A stretch of 64,000 nt of DNA from an uncultured Prevotella sp. GTDB taxonomy: Bacteria; Bacteroidota; Bacteroidia; Bacteroidales; Bacteroidaceae. Of the stretch, positions 22,111 through 32,709 are shown piece after piece. The notes beneath the pieces were generated by a model. That model worked only from the letters and a program-made list of their open reading frames with translations. It was not told the DNA's origin and did no database searches. The first letter of the stretch is position 1, and every line of letters starts with the position of its first letter. A program made the position numbers and the translations under genes. The stretch is taken from the NCBI GenBank assembly GCA_900317405.1, contig ONGP01000001.1, positions 1-64,000 on the forward strand, read 5' to 3'.

Positions 22111-25100
22111 ATGCGAGCAAAGTTTATACTGACACTAGCTTCAATATTCATCTCGACGAGTGCTTTCGCCCAAAGGGGAAAGTTCTTTAGTACTGACAAT
22201 CAATTATTGTCGAGTAGTTTTGTCACTCAAGTCTATCTTGACAACGAGGGATTTCTTTGGGCAACCACCCGTAACGGCATTAATCGCTACGACGGCTATC
22301 AGTTCCGAGTATTCAAAAAAGAAAATGAGCACGACCGTACTCTTGCCAGCAATTATGTTAACAACATGATGCAGGACAAGAAAGGAATTTTCTACTTCGG
22401 AATGTACGGAGCCTTGCAGACGTGGGACGGCAACAAGTTCCATAACGTCACCATGCTTGATAAGGACGGGAATCCCGGTCATAGTTACCCTAACTGTTTC
22501 CTTGAGCGTGCCAATGGCGACGTTCTAGTCGGCACATCTGGTCTAGGTCTGATGAAATTCAAAGATCAGAAGACTGCCTGCCAGGAGAAGGGGCCCTTGG
22601 CCTCCATTCATACCATAAACAGTATGATTGAGGATAGAATGGGAGTTCTGTGGATTGTTACCGACAATATGGGCCTTATCTCATACGACGGTAAGAAAGT
22701 AAAAAGATACTTGAAGGAGAATCCTGATCTGTTGTTTACTTGTCTTTGCGAAGGAGCCGACGGCATCGTATACGCAGGAACAACAAATGGCGGTGTATTT
22801 CGTATGCAGAACGACTCATTCGTACATATTGACGAGACAGGCAACAACTCCGTTTCTGCACTGTTCTGCGATCACGATGGCATGATTGTCATCGGATACG
22901 ACGGAAAAGGCGTCGCCCTTTATGATTCCAGATCCAAGGAACTCATAATCAACCCTTTCTTCTCGCTCGAGGTTGACCTATCTAATAGTAAAGTGTATTC
23001 CATCACCGAGGATAAGAGCGGCAACTTGTGGCTGGGATTGCTTCAGAAGGGTATATTCATGCAACCCATCTCGTTTAAAGGTTTCAACTATATGGGCCAC
23101 AAACTTGGTGCTCGCAATATCCTTGGTACCGCATGCGTGGTAAGTGTAGTTCTGGATAGAAAAATGCGTATATGGGTAGGAACTGACAAGGACGGACTTT
23201 ACTGCTACGATTATCACTCAAAAGGGGTAAAACACCTTAATGATCAGGTTCCTTCGGTAGTAATGTCATTATCCGAAGGCACTGACGGACGCATCTGGGT
23301 AGGTTCGTACCGCGAGGGAATTGGTTGGATTGACCCAGTCAGTTTCCAATACCATAGGATACCATTCCCACAGGATCCACACCTTATTGTAATGGATATA
23401 GCAATAGCTGGCGATGGTAGTTTATGGCTTGCAACAATGAAACACGGAGTCATTCACATGGATGCCTCCGACGGACATATTATTGCTCAATACAAACAAA
23501 AACCAGGAAGCGAGAAGGATAGAAAGATAAATAGTATCACCAACGACTATATCTCGCAAATTAATCTTTCGCCCGATGGTAAACGCGTATATGCTTCAAC
23601 CACTATGGGCCTTTGCTGTTTGGACATTTCAGAGAATAGCTGGACCAAGACCTTCGGTATGAACTGTCTCAACTATAGTACCCCTGTAAGAATCACTCGC
23701 GAATACGACGGAAAGATATGGTATGGCACCAACGAGGGATTATACTGCTATGATCTTATTTCGCATGAGACCAAACAGTACACCCGCGAAAACGGATTGG
23801 CTGACAATGGCATCGCAACCATCGAGAGAGACCCACAAGGACGACTCTGGATAGGTACAGACCATGGTCTGAGCTGCTATACTCCAAAATCAGACCTATG
23901 GCAAAACTATTTTGCCGATGACGGTCTGCAAAGTAATGAGTTCAGCGACGGTGCATCATTTATTAGCTCTGGCGGAATGCTCGCGATGGGTGGAACTGCT
24001 GGTATCACATGGTTCGATTCACACAACATCTCTCCAAGCAAATGGGAGGCTGAAGTAAAACTGACATCATTCTCCATTAACGGCCAACAGGTAAACAGAG
24101 CCACGCGTTCCGGTAGTTATCTGGTTACAGATACAGCTATCATCGCCAGCGACCGCTTTGAACTTAGTTACAACGATAATACATTCTCCATCCAGTTCTC
24201 GACACTTACCTACGAGAATCCGGAACACATATCTTATTTATATAGCATCAATGGAGAGCCGTTCAACAGACTCCAGCCTGGTATAAACATCCTTACCCTC
24301 TCCCACCTGCCTCAGGGCACCTATAGATTCAGGGTTAAGGCCGAGCGCAACAATGTAGAAACACCCATCAGGGAGTTTACAGTTGTCATCCATAGTCCGT
24401 GGTATCGCTCAGCATGGGCATATTTCTTCTATGCTGTAATAGTAGGACTGTTCATTTGGCAGTACCTGACTTACCGCCGCCACAAGGAGCAAGATAAACT
24501 GCGCCTTCAAGCTCATATACATGCCGAAGAGATGGGAGAAGCCAAACTGCGTTTCTTTATGAATATGAGTCACGAGATCCGCACTCCTATGACTCTAATC
24601 ATAACTCCTTTGCTATCACTTATCAAGACCGATAACGACCCCAACAGAAAGGGCGTCTACGAGACTATAAGACGTAATGCAGAACGAATACTCAGTCTGA
24701 TAAACCAGATGATGGACCTGCGTAAGATTGATAAGGGACAGATGCAGATGCGAATGCGCGAGACAAATCTTGTAGGATTCGTAAAGGATATCTACAACCT
24801 CTTCGACACCCAAGCAAAAGCCAAGCAGATAACCTTCCTGTTCAACCACGACAGCGAAGATATTCCAGTCTGGATTGACCGCCAGAACTTCGATAAGGTA
24901 TTTATGAATGTACTCTCGAATGCTTTCAAATACACCCCTACCGGCGGTGAGATTGGCATCCGCCTGACCCACAATGCCGAATCGGCCACCATCGCCATCT
25001 ACGATAATGGCGAGGGAATCCCTGAGGATAAGATTAACAAGATATTCGACCGATTCTATCAGACTCCAACATCAATGAACGACCGTTATGTTGGAACAGG

Positions 25101-26109
25101 TATCGGATTAGACCTTACCCGTTCGCTGGTAGAGCTCCATCATGGTACTATCACCGTACACAACCTTGAAAAGGGCTGTGAGTTCGTTATCAATATCCCA
25201 ATGGGCAACAGTCACCTGAATCCAGACGAGATACTTCTCGATGACGACACCACAGACACCACCACTCCAGAACTGATGCTTGAGGAACCAGAACCGGAGG
25301 AGGAAATCACACCAATGGCCGACATGATGTCACAGAACCGCAGAATGACTCTGGTTATCGCTGAAGACGACGAAGAGATACGTAATTATCTTGAAAAAGA
25401 ACTCTCGGAGGAATACGATGTGCATGCATGTACAAATGGTCGCGAGGCCCTTGGGGAGATTATCCGTACCCAGCCCGACCTTGTGCTTAGCGACATCATG
25501 ATGCCCGAAATGGACGGCAACACTCTGTGTACACGACTCAAGACCAACCCGAATACAAACTCCATTCCTGTGGTTCTGCTTACAGCAAAGAGTCGCGATG
25601 AGGATAAACTAGAAGGTCTGGAGACCGGTGCCGACGCGTATATCGTCAAGCCATTCAATATGGAAATCCTGCGCCGCACCATCATCAACCTCATCAACAA
25701 GCATCGCCTGCTGCGCCTGAAGTACGAGCGCAACGACAACCTTGAGGAACAAGTTGACGAAATCCGTCTGAAATCGCCCGACGAGAAACTGTTGGAGCGC
25801 ATTATGGAATGCATCAATAAGAACCTGAACAACTCCGACCTAAGCGTCGATATGATTGCAGATACCGTAGGAATAAGCCGTGTACACCTGCACCGCAAGA
25901 TGAAGGACCTCACAGGCCAGACTCCTCACGACTTTATCCGTAACATACGTCTGAAGAAAGCAGCACAACTGTTGGCCAACCAAGGAATGAACGTTACCGA
26001 GGTTATGTATGCATGCGGATTTGCAAATTCTGCGTCATTCTCTACCGTATTCAAGAAATTCTATGGTATGTCGCCACGCGACTACATGAAGGAGCACGAA
26101 GAAAGATAA
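22111..26109 (+). CDS. Hybrid two-component system regulator (XylR-like HTCS)
   Basis: A single 1332-aa polypeptide. A signal peptide (about 1-20) precedes Reg_prop repeats forming two periplasmic propellers (about 25-650) and a Y_Y_Y domain. A transmembrane helix follows at about 767-787. Next come HisKA with His821 (MSHEIRTPMT), HATPase_c, a receiver domain with phospho-acceptor Asp1128 (LSDIMMPEMDG), and an AraC-type DNA-binding domain at the C-terminus (two helix-turn-helices). This architecture defines the HTCS family that senses oligosaccharides in the periplasm and activates PULs. Being divergent from GH115 and amid xylan enzymes, it is inferred to sense xylo-oligosaccharides and bind the 23-bp elements described here. 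Confidence 0.96.
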   Translation: MRAKFILTLASIFISTSAFAQRGKFFSTDNQLLSSSFVTQVYLDNEGFLWATTRNGINRYDGYQFRVFKKENEHDRTLASNYVNNMMQDKKGIFYFGMYGALQTWDGNKFHNVTMLDKDGNPGHSYPNCFLERANGDVLVGTSGLGLMKFKDQKTACQEKGPLASIHTINSMIEDRMGVLWIVTDNMGLISYDGKKVKRYLKENPDLLFTCLCEGADGIVYAGTTNGGVFRMQNDSFVHIDETGNNSVSALFCDHDGMIVIGYDGKGVALYDSRSKELIINPFFSLEVDLSNSKVYSITEDKSGNLWLGLLQKGIFMQPISFKGFNYMGHKLGARNILGTACVVSVVLDRKMRIWVGTDKDGLYCYDYHSKGVKHLNDQVPSVVMSLSEGTDGRIWVGSYREGIGWIDPVSFQYHRIPFPQDPHLIVMDIAIAGDGSLWLATMKHGVIHMDASDGHIIAQYKQKPGSEKDRKINSITNDYISQINLSPDGKRVYASTTMGLCCLDISENSWTKTFGMNCLNYSTPVRITREYDGKIWYGTNEGLYCYDLISHETKQYTRENGLADNGIATIERDPQGRLWIGTDHGLSCYTPKSDLWQNYFADDGLQSNEFSDGASFISSGGMLAMGGTAGITWFDSHNISPSKWEAEVKLTSFSINGQQVNRATRSGSYLVTDTAIIASDRFELSYNDNTFSIQFSTLTYENPEHISYLYSINGEPFNRLQPGINILTLSHLPQGTYRFRVKAERNNVETPIREFTVVIHSPWYRSAWAYFFYAVIVGLFIWQYLTYRRHKEQDKLRLQAHIHAEEMGEAKLRFFMNMSHEIRTPMTLIITPLLSLIKTDNDPNRKGVYETIRRNAERILSLINQMMDLRKIDKGQMQMRMRETNLVGFVKDIYNLFDTQAKAKQITFLFNHDSEDIPVWIDRQNFDKVFMNVLSNAFKYTPTGGEIGIRLTHNAESATIAIYDNGEGIPEDKINKIFDRFYQTPTSMNDRYVGTGIGLDLTRSLVELHHGTITVHNLEKGCEFVINIPMGNSHLNPDEILLDDDTTDTTTPELMLEEPEPEEEITPMADMMSQNRRMTLVIAEDDEEIRNYLEKELSEEYDVHACTNGREALGEIIRTQPDLVLSDIMMPEMDGNTLCTRLKTNPNTNSIPVVLLTAKSRDEDKLEGLETGADAYIVKPFNMEILRRTIINLINKHRLLRLKYERNDNLEEQVDEIRLKSPDEKLLERIMECINKNLNNSDLSVDMIADTVGISRVHLHRKMKDLTGQTPHDFIRNIRLKKAAQLLANQGMNVTEVMYACGFANSASFSTVFKKFYGMSPRDYMKEHEER

Positions 26110-26131
26110 TCCCCTAAAGAAGGAGGGACAT

Positions 26132-27433
26132 ATGAAACGTCTATTAGCCATTTTTGTCTCTATGCTCTGCATGCTTGGCATTCAGGCGCAGAATGACCGT
26201 CAACAAATCCTGAAAGTCTACAACTGGAACGAGTATATAGGAGTTGGCGTCATTGAGAAGTTTGAACAATGGTATAAGGAAGTTACCGGTAACACCATAA
26301 AGGTGGAATATACCACCTACGACTATCCTGAAGATATGTTTGCGCAAATTCTTGATGGCCAGGCTGATTTCGACATCTTCTGTCCTCCAGAGTATCTGGC
26401 AGAACGAATGATGAAGCATGGCATCCTCAGCCCCATCGACACCAGCTTTGTTGAGAAGGGCATTCCCAATTGGATGAAATACACATCTCCCTTTATCGAC
26501 GGACTCCTTAAGCATATTGGGGAGAATCAGGGGTTATCTGCAAAAGACTATACCGTAGCATACCTATGGGGTACCACTGGCGTACTTATCAACAAAAAAT
26601 ACGTAAAGCCAGAGGAAGTCTACAGCTGGCGATTTCTTTTCGACTCTAAGTTCCGCAAAAAGGTAATAATGAAAGACTCTTTCAGCGATATATATAACGT
26701 ATTCATCAATTATGCCTACTACGACGACGTAAAGAGCGGTGCTACCAACCGTAATCTGTTGGCAGAGTATATGACCAACCGTAACATCGCCATCGTTGAA
26801 GACTTGCTTTCCAAAGCTCGTCCACAAATGAAAAGCTTTGGCGTAGAAGAAGACAAACGCATGATGGCCGACGGCAGCAACTGGCTCAGCGTGACATGGA
26901 ATGGCGATGCCAGATGGGCAATGGACGAAGCTGGCGAAAGCATAGACCTGCAGTATGTCGTACCACAGGAGGGCAGCGACTGTTGGGTTGACTGCTGGGT
27001 AATCCCTACCTGCGCAAAAAATCCTGAGGCCGCCAGCTATTGGATTAATTTCCTTTGCCGACCAGACATCGCCCTGCTGTGTATGGAAGAGACAGGCTAT
27101 AGCTCTGCGATAGCATCGCCAGAGATACTGAAAGCAGTTACCGACAATAGCATCAAGGAGGCCATCGATCTCAGCTATTTCTTCGGCCCTGATGCCGCTG
27201 CTGTACATGTCGACAGTGTCATGTACCCTAAACTAAGCACTATAGAACGCTGTAGCTTCCTTCGTGACAGTGGAGACCGTCAGGAGGTGATTCGTGAAAT
27301 CTGGGAGAAGATGAAGAGCACCAGAGTAATAGACTATTGGCAAATAGCAATTATAGGATGTTTGCTTGGTGTGTTGGCTATTGCCATAGCATTAGTTTTC
27401 CGCAGAATAAAAATAGCCACCACTAAAGGGTGA
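26132..27433 (+). CDS. PotD-like substrate-binding protein with C-terminal membrane anchor
   Basis: A 433-aa protein with a signal peptide (about residues 1-21) and a polyamine-type extracellular solute-binding domain, which opens with LKVYNWNEYIG as in PotD/PotF. A transmembrane helix at about residues 400-422 is followed by basic residues. Ordinary PotD proteins are about 350 aa and lack a C-terminal helix. No permease or ATPase gene is nearby. The gene begins 22 nt after the regulator stop, so the two are probably cotranscribed. Seen: the SBP fold and the anchor. Inferred: a tethered receptor rather than a transporter component, possibly acting with the regulator. It overlaps the convergent GH3 gene by 11 nt at its 3' end. 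Confidence 0.82.
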   Translation: MKRLLAIFVSMLCMLGIQAQNDRQQILKVYNWNEYIGVGVIEKFEQWYKEVTGNTIKVEYTTYDYPEDMFAQILDGQADFDIFCPPEYLAERMMKHGILSPIDTSFVEKGIPNWMKYTSPFIDGLLKHIGENQGLSAKDYTVAYLWGTTGVLINKKYVKPEEVYSWRFLFDSKFRKKVIMKDSFSDIYNVFINYAYYDDVKSGATNRNLLAEYMTNRNIAIVEDLLSKARPQMKSFGVEEDKRMMADGSNWLSVTWNGDARWAMDEAGESIDLQYVVPQEGSDCWVDCWVIPTCAKNPEAASYWINFLCRPDIALLCMEETGYSSAIASPEILKAVTDNSIKEAIDLSYFFGPDAAAVHVDSVMYPKLSTIERCSFLRDSGDRQEVIREIWEKMKSTRVIDYWQIAIIGCLLGVLAIAIALVFRRIKIATTKG

Positions 27434-30002
27434 TGGCTATTTTCTTCAGATCTTTGTCTTGTGAACTGGTTCCGTAGAGTATCTCATACTTTCCGGGCTT
27501 TGTTCGCATTGTGTTTGTTTCTGCATCCCAGAACTCAAAGCTCTTAGGTGTAAGTTTCAGAGTGGCTGTAGCTGTCTGTCCAGCCTTCACTTCCACACGT
27601 TTGAAAGCTCGAAGCGACTTCAGCGGACCTTCCTTATCACTAAGGTCTCTGATATACAACTGTACAGTCTCTGTTCCGTTGCGCTGTCCCTTGTTGGCAA
27701 CAGGCACAGTCACCTCGTAGTTACCTTTCTCGCCCTTCACATTTGCCTCGCCAATCTCGAATGTTGTGTAGCTGAGACCGAAGCCGAAGGCAAACAAGGG
27801 ATCATTGAAGTAACGATATGTACGCCCCTTCATCGAGTAGTCCTCGTAGTCAGGCAACTGACTATCGTCCTTATAGAATGTTACCGAGAGTTTACCACCT
27901 GGGTTATAGTCGCCGAAGAGAACATCAGCAACAGCAGTTCCACCCTCCTGACCTGGATACCATGCCTGTACGATAGCATCGCAAGTCTCTGTCTCAGGCT
28001 TCAGAGCGATAGCTGAACCAGAACAGTTCACGTATATCACAGTCTTTCCTGCTGCCTTCAGAGCCTTAAGGAATTCGCGCTGCACTTTTGGCAGTTCGAT
28101 GCTGGTACGGTCGCCGCCCTTGAAACCTTCGATGTTTACTGGCATCTCCTCACCCTCCAGACTCGGAGCAATACCACCACAGAAGATTACCTTATTTATT
28201 CCCTTCAACTTTGCAATAGTCTCCTGGTAATCAATAGACAATTCACGGGCAACATCAATCTTCATTGAGGCCCCCCAAGTCTTAACGGTCTGGAAACGGA
28301 CTTCGATATTAAACTTCTGTCCCTTTGCGGCATTCAGAACGGTACGTGTTGGTGTAGCACGCCAAATGTGGTTAACGAATTTCTGCTCACCGTTGATATA
28401 AAGTTCAAAATGACCTGTACTCTCCACATTCACTACATACTCACCAGCTTCCTTTGCTGTAAAGGTCGTCTCATACTTAGCCGAGAAGTCCTCGATAGGC
28501 AGGTTGGGTGCAAATACATGCATACCAGCAGTTGTTACATTTACAGGCTTGGTATAATACTCTGTGGTAAATGGCTTACCTGCCATCTCGGTGTTGTTCC
28601 AGAATGTTCCTTTCAAGCCCTTCTTTCCATCAGGTGTTACACAGTCTGTAGCAAGATGGCATTCCATCACCTTGTCATTAGTAAGGTCGCAGCCTGGGAT
28701 ATAAACCAGCTTCTTCTGCTTAGTCTTCACACCATCAAGAATAGTAACAGTATGGTTTGGCGTACCATTATAGTTACCCCACATCATTGGCTCGTTATGG
28801 GCATTCGGACCAATAATGGCAATCTTCTCAGCATTCTTCTTCAGTGGCAGCACATTACCCTTGTTCTGCAATAGAACTATTGTCTGACGGGCCATATCAA
28901 GAGCCACATTAGCCGATGCTTTGGTAGACATGGCTGAATATGGAATTTTTGACCACTCCACTAGCGAGGGATCGTCCATCTCACCCAGGTCGAAACGACC
29001 TTCGAGCAGACGGATCACATGCTTATCTACTTCTGCTTCCGAGATCAGCCCTTTACGTACAGCCTCAGGCAGACTCTTGTATGCATAGTTGAATCCGCAC
29101 TCAACATCGGTACCTGCCAGTACGGCTTTAGATGTACCATGCACGGCATCAGATGATGATTTATGATTCTCGTAGAAATCGCTCACAGCACCACAGTCGC
29201 TCACCACCAAGTATTTAAATCCCCATTCATCACGCAGTATCTGCTGGAGCAGACGGGTAGAACCACAGCATGGATCATCATCCAAACGCTGGTAAGCACA
29301 CATCACCTCACGCACATTGGCATCCTGAACCAGTGTCTTGAAAGCAGGCATATATGTCTCCCAAAAATCGCGGGGCGACACATCTGTAAGGTTTGCTGTG
29401 TGACGTGTATACTCTGGACCGCTATGTACGGCATAGTGCTTGGCACAAGCCCAGAGTTTACGATACTTTGCATCTTCAGGACCCTGCAGGCCCTTCACAA
29501 CCTGGACTCCCATCACGCTTGTAAGATACGGATCCTCACCATAAGTCTCCTGACCACGTCCCCAACGGGGATCACGGAAGATGTTTACGTTAGGGGTCCA
29601 TACCGACAGACTTCGCATCTTCATATCCTCACCTTTCAGGTCGTACATACGATGGTTGTACTGGGCACGGAACTCGGTACTGGCGATGTCGAACACCTTA
29701 TAAAGCAGATCGGGATTAAATGATGAAGCCATACCAACGGGCTCTGGGAAATTAGTAACATTGCCCATGTTGGCGGCTCCATGAAGAGCCTCACTCCACC
29801 AGAAGAACTTCTTGATACCCAATCTTGGGATAGCAGGACTCTCGTCGAGCATAAGCATAGCCTTCTCTTCTAGCGTAAGTCTACTGCATAAATCTGTTGC
29901 TCTTTCCTTAGCAGAAAGGTTAGGATTCTGGTAAGGCAGTTTCTGTGCCGAAACAGACAGCCCAGCACATAACGCAATTGTAAGTAATAGTTGATACTTC
30001 AT
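27423..30002 (-). CDS. GH3 beta-xylosidase/beta-glucosidase with PA14 domain
   Basis: A secreted 859-aa GH3 enzyme with a signal peptide at about residues 1-19. It has the N-terminal barrel with nucleophile Asp in VVSDCGAV. A second domain is interrupted by a PA14 module (about 455-580) and carries the likely acid/base Glu in LEGEEM. A fibronectin-III-like C-terminal domain follows. The SDC rather than SDW nucleophile context and the neighbours favour beta-xylosidase activity on xylo-oligosaccharides. It lies 27 nt downstream of GH95, and heptad repeats (30004-30038) span that junction, so the two are probably one operon. Confidence 0.9.
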   Translation of the reverse strand: MKYQLLLTIALCAGLSVSAQKLPYQNPNLSAKERATDLCSRLTLEEKAMLMLDESPAIPRLGIKKFFWWSEALHGAANMGNVTNFPEPVGMASSFNPDLLYKVFDIASTEFRAQYNHRMYDLKGEDMKMRSLSVWTPNVNIFRDPRWGRGQETYGEDPYLTSVMGVQVVKGLQGPEDAKYRKLWACAKHYAVHSGPEYTRHTANLTDVSPRDFWETYMPAFKTLVQDANVREVMCAYQRLDDDPCCGSTRLLQQILRDEWGFKYLVVSDCGAVSDFYENHKSSSDAVHGTSKAVLAGTDVECGFNYAYKSLPEAVRKGLISEAEVDKHVIRLLEGRFDLGEMDDPSLVEWSKIPYSAMSTKASANVALDMARQTIVLLQNKGNVLPLKKNAEKIAIIGPNAHNEPMMWGNYNGTPNHTVTILDGVKTKQKKLVYIPGCDLTNDKVMECHLATDCVTPDGKKGLKGTFWNNTEMAGKPFTTEYYTKPVNVTTAGMHVFAPNLPIEDFSAKYETTFTAKEAGEYVVNVESTGHFELYINGEQKFVNHIWRATPTRTVLNAAKGQKFNIEVRFQTVKTWGASMKIDVARELSIDYQETIAKLKGINKVIFCGGIAPSLEGEEMPVNIEGFKGGDRTSIELPKVQREFLKALKAAGKTVIYVNCSGSAIALKPETETCDAIVQAWYPGQEGGTAVADVLFGDYNPGGKLSVTFYKDDSQLPDYEDYSMKGRTYRYFNDPLFAFGFGLSYTTFEIGEANVKGEKGNYEVTVPVANKGQRNGTETVQLYIRDLSDKEGPLKSLRAFKRVEVKAGQTATATLKLTPKSFEFWDAETNTMRTKPGKYEILYGTSSQDKDLKKIAITL

Positions 30003-30003
30003 T

Positions 30004-30038
30004 AATATTCAATGTTTAATGTTTAATCTTTAATGTCT
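30004..30038. repeat. Heptad repeats upstream of the GH3 start
   Basis: Five consecutive 7-nt units (AATATTC, AATGTTT, AATGTTT, AATCTTT, AATGTCT on the plus strand) run from the GH3 ATG back through the GH95 stop. Similar heptads precede two genes in the xus operon. Confidence 0.7.
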
Positions 30039-32498
30039 ATAAACTTTATACACTTTTCCAGGCTTTGTTACCACGTCATACTCATAAACCGTTCTTATGG
30101 GCAGAGTCTTAAAGTCTTTCAGCTCCTCCGATTTCAGTGGCTCGCGTATAACGGCAGACTTAAGCAGGTCATTATCGCATTCGCCTTGGGCTTCTACCAA
30201 TCCGGCACCCTTAAGAGGTACATACGAACGCAGGCGCAGTGTTCCTCCTATCTTCGACACGATTACAGCCTCGGTCAATTCACCCTTAGCCCATTTCATA
30301 TCGACCATAAATGCTCCTCTAGCCCGGAGTCCTTTCACTTCTCCCTCAGACCAGGCATCAGGCAGGGCCGGCAACAGGTGCACAGCACCGTCATGACTCT
30401 GCAACAACATCTCGCACACACCTGCCGAGCAACCGAAGTTTCCGTCAATCTGGAATGGCGGGTGGGCATCAAACAGGTTGGGATAGGTTCCGCCTCGTGG
30501 TCCCCACTCTGTTGTTGCAGGTATCACGTTCATCATATTCTTGATGATCTTAAATGCGTGATTACCATCTAGCATACGTGCCCAGAAGTTTATTTTCCAT
30601 CCTAGGCTCCATCCTGTTGCCATATCACCACGCTGGTTCAACGTATTAGCAGCAGCGGTAAAGAGTTCGGGATGACTATATGGTGAAATCTGGTTCGATG
30701 GATACAGTCCGTAGAGATGTGAAATATGACGGTGCTCATCCTTTGGATCATCACCATCTATCAACCACTCCTGCAACTGGCCATAACGTCCTATCTGCAT
30801 TGGTGGCAACTTGGCAATCGCATTGGTAAGCATTGTGGTATACACGATATTGTCGAATCCCAATATCTGATGTGCCTTCAATGTGCTCGACAGTACATCA
30901 AACACTATCTGTGTGTCCATTGTCGAACCAGCTGTTACCGTAGTATTCTTACCCACAGGACCATGTTCGGGCGATACAGTGGGGACTGTAACCAGCCAAC
31001 CCGCAGCCTTCTTCACCTCGCCATTCTTAGGATATTCCTGCATATACGACAACAGGAAGTCGGCAGCGCCTTTCATTATCGGATAGTATTCCTTCAGGAA
31101 ATACACATCACCTGTATACAGGTAGTGCTGCCATAGGTGTGTAGTTAGCCATGCACCACCCGTTGGGAACATTCCCCAAGTAGTTCCGTCGACAGGACCG
31201 GCAATACGCCACAGGTCAGTATTATGATGAGCCACCCAACCTGGACATTCGTACATCACACGGGCAGTCTTGGCTCCAGTCACACTCAAGTCACGAATCA
31301 TCGAGAAAAGCGGCTCTTGTGTTTCCGCCAGATTACCAATCAGTGCAGGCCAGTAGTTCATCTCTGCATTGATATTGATGGTATATTTCGAATCCCACGG
31401 AGCGTCCTTCTTATCATTCCAAACACCCTGCAGGTTTGCAGGCTGGCCCCCTGGCTGCGATGATGAAATCAGCAGATAACGTCCGTATTGCATCATCAGC
31501 GACACAAAATCCAGATCGCTACCATCAAATGCAGCCAGACGTTTATCCGTTTCCAAATCAGAGTTTCCTGACTTTGGCAGAGTAAGCGATACACGGTCGT
31601 ATTGTTCCTGATACTTCTGCAAGTGGCGCTTCAATAGAGTTTTATAGTTTTTACCCTTAATCGAAGCCATCGTATTTGAGTTCTTAAGTAGAGGATTACC
31701 ACTGATGTCCTTATAGTTTACGTAGTTGGTAGCAGCAGTGATAATAATTGTGGCAGTACTGGCATTGGCTACCATCATACCGCTGGCCGAATCAACCACT
31801 TTTCCATCAGCCTCAACTTTCACTCTTACTTCTGCCGTAAGCTTGCCAGGGATACCCTCGTGCTCTACATTATTAATAATATAGGCAAATTCATGTTTAT
31901 CGATAGCATCTCCTTTTACGGGCTCATTATAACGCACATAGTCCACCATAAAGTTAAGTGCTTTACCCTTGCTGGCAGATATCTGTACCACGACCACATT
32001 GTCGGCCAATGATGCAAAGACACTGCGCTCATAATGCACTCCGTCTATATCGAAGCTGGTTGTATTGACTGCTTCAGCCAGACTCAGCTCACGACGATAG
32101 TTTGTAGGCGCTGACTTGCTCTTATAGTTGAAAGAAAACTTCAGATCACCCAGCGACAGGTATTTCTGACCATGCGGGCCTTTAAAGAAATAGCGGCCTA
32201 TCAGCGTGTCAGCGGCCTGTTCCTTGCCCTCGAATATCTGTTTACGAACGTCTTTTAAAACGGTTTTCGAAGCAGGACTGTTGTTGTCATGGGGTGAACC
32301 ACTCCAGAATGTTTCCTCGTTCAGTTGAATCTTCTCTACATCAGTACCGCCATACACCATTGCCCCAAGGTGTGAATTTCCCACTGGCAATGCTTCCAGC
32401 CACTGGCTGGCAGGCTTACTATACCACAGCTTATGTTGCTGGGCATTAACTACGACTGCACAACAGATTGCAATCAAAATGGTTGGTAATCGTTTCAT
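30030..32498 (-). CDS. GH95 alpha-L-fucosidase/alpha-L-galactosidase
   Basis: A secreted 822-aa GH95 enzyme with a signal peptide at about residues 1-19. The N-terminal sandwich carries the family motif LNEETFWSG. The catalytic (alpha/alpha)6 barrel keeps Asn/Glu in NINAEMNYW, the acid Glu in GQLQEW, and the Asp in FQIDGNFG. Known members act on alpha-1,2-linked L-fucose or L-galactose. In Bacteroides ovatus a GH95 alpha-L-galactosidase belongs to a complex corn-xylan locus together with GH31 and GH115, and the same combination occurs here. The specificity is not settled by sequence alone. Its upstream region holds two promoter-like boxes and a terminator-like hairpin. Confidence 0.92.
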   Translation of the reverse strand: MKRLPTILIAICCAVVVNAQQHKLWYSKPASQWLEALPVGNSHLGAMVYGGTDVEKIQLNEETFWSGSPHDNNSPASKTVLKDVRKQIFEGKEQAADTLIGRYFFKGPHGQKYLSLGDLKFSFNYKSKSAPTNYRRELSLAEAVNTTSFDIDGVHYERSVFASLADNVVVVQISASKGKALNFMVDYVRYNEPVKGDAIDKHEFAYIINNVEHEGIPGKLTAEVRVKVEADGKVVDSASGMMVANASTATIIITAATNYVNYKDISGNPLLKNSNTMASIKGKNYKTLLKRHLQKYQEQYDRVSLTLPKSGNSDLETDKRLAAFDGSDLDFVSLMMQYGRYLLISSSQPGGQPANLQGVWNDKKDAPWDSKYTININAEMNYWPALIGNLAETQEPLFSMIRDLSVTGAKTARVMYECPGWVAHHNTDLWRIAGPVDGTTWGMFPTGGAWLTTHLWQHYLYTGDVYFLKEYYPIMKGAADFLLSYMQEYPKNGEVKKAAGWLVTVPTVSPEHGPVGKNTTVTAGSTMDTQIVFDVLSSTLKAHQILGFDNIVYTTMLTNAIAKLPPMQIGRYGQLQEWLIDGDDPKDEHRHISHLYGLYPSNQISPYSHPELFTAAANTLNQRGDMATGWSLGWKINFWARMLDGNHAFKIIKNMMNVIPATTEWGPRGGTYPNLFDAHPPFQIDGNFGCSAGVCEMLLQSHDGAVHLLPALPDAWSEGEVKGLRARGAFMVDMKWAKGELTEAVIVSKIGGTLRLRSYVPLKGAGLVEAQGECDNDLLKSAVIREPLKSEELKDFKTLPIRTVYEYDVVTKPGKVYKVYRH

Positions 32499-32526
32499 TT
32501 TGCTATTATTGGTTTAATTTTGCCTG

Positions 32527-32534
32527 CAAAGATA
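32527..32534 (-). promoter_or_regulatory. Proximal -7 box of the GH95-GH3 operon
   Basis: TATCTTTG on the minus strand, 29 nt before the GH95 ATG. The sequence 35 nt upstream does not match the operator, so this could be a basal promoter. Confidence 0.55.
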
Positions 32535-32602
32535 GTACAAATCGAGAGAAAAACCAAATTTATTTGAGTTTTTCTGAAATGCAGCCTATCTTCGAGACGA
32601 AG

Positions 32603-32642
32603 AAAAACCCTGGGACAAGAAACGCTTTTCTATGTCCCAGGG
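32603..32642 (-). terminator. Perfect hairpin with T-tract between GH10-CE1 and GH95
   Basis: CCCTGGGACA (32608-32617) and TGTCCCAGGG (32633-32642) pair without mismatch around a 15-nt loop. On the minus strand TTTTT follows directly. It can end both the GH10-CE1 transcript and any RNA begun at the 32710 promoter. Confidence 0.8.
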
Positions 32643-32652
32643 AAGGAAAAAC

Positions 32653-32674
32653 TACTAACTACTAATATAACTAA
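32653..32674 (-). repeat. Copy of a pre-terminator motif (TACTAACTACTA)
   Basis: TACTAACTACTA followed by ATATAACTAA (plus-strand sense). It recurs at 63657-63675 with only a three-base indel, also just before a strong hairpin terminator on the minus strand. Confidence 0.6.
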
Positions 32675-32709
32675 AACAATTTTAACCGATTCTTTATCTT
32701 ATCTGGGTG

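Larger units (their letters stand above)
32603..32702 (-). ncRNA. Putative small RNA or attenuated leader upstream of GH95
   Basis: A promoter with an operator (32710-32775) should start transcription near 32702. About 60 nt later the RNA forms a perfect 10-bp hairpin (32608-32642) followed by TTTTTC, giving a terminated RNA of roughly 100 nt with no convincing ORF. Readthrough would reach GH95. Both readings are inference from the order of signals. Confidence 0.5.

Noticed and set aside
32527-32592. Xylan operator at the proximal GH95 promoter
   Set aside because: The sequence from 32570 onward has no match; only the distal box at 32710 carries the element.
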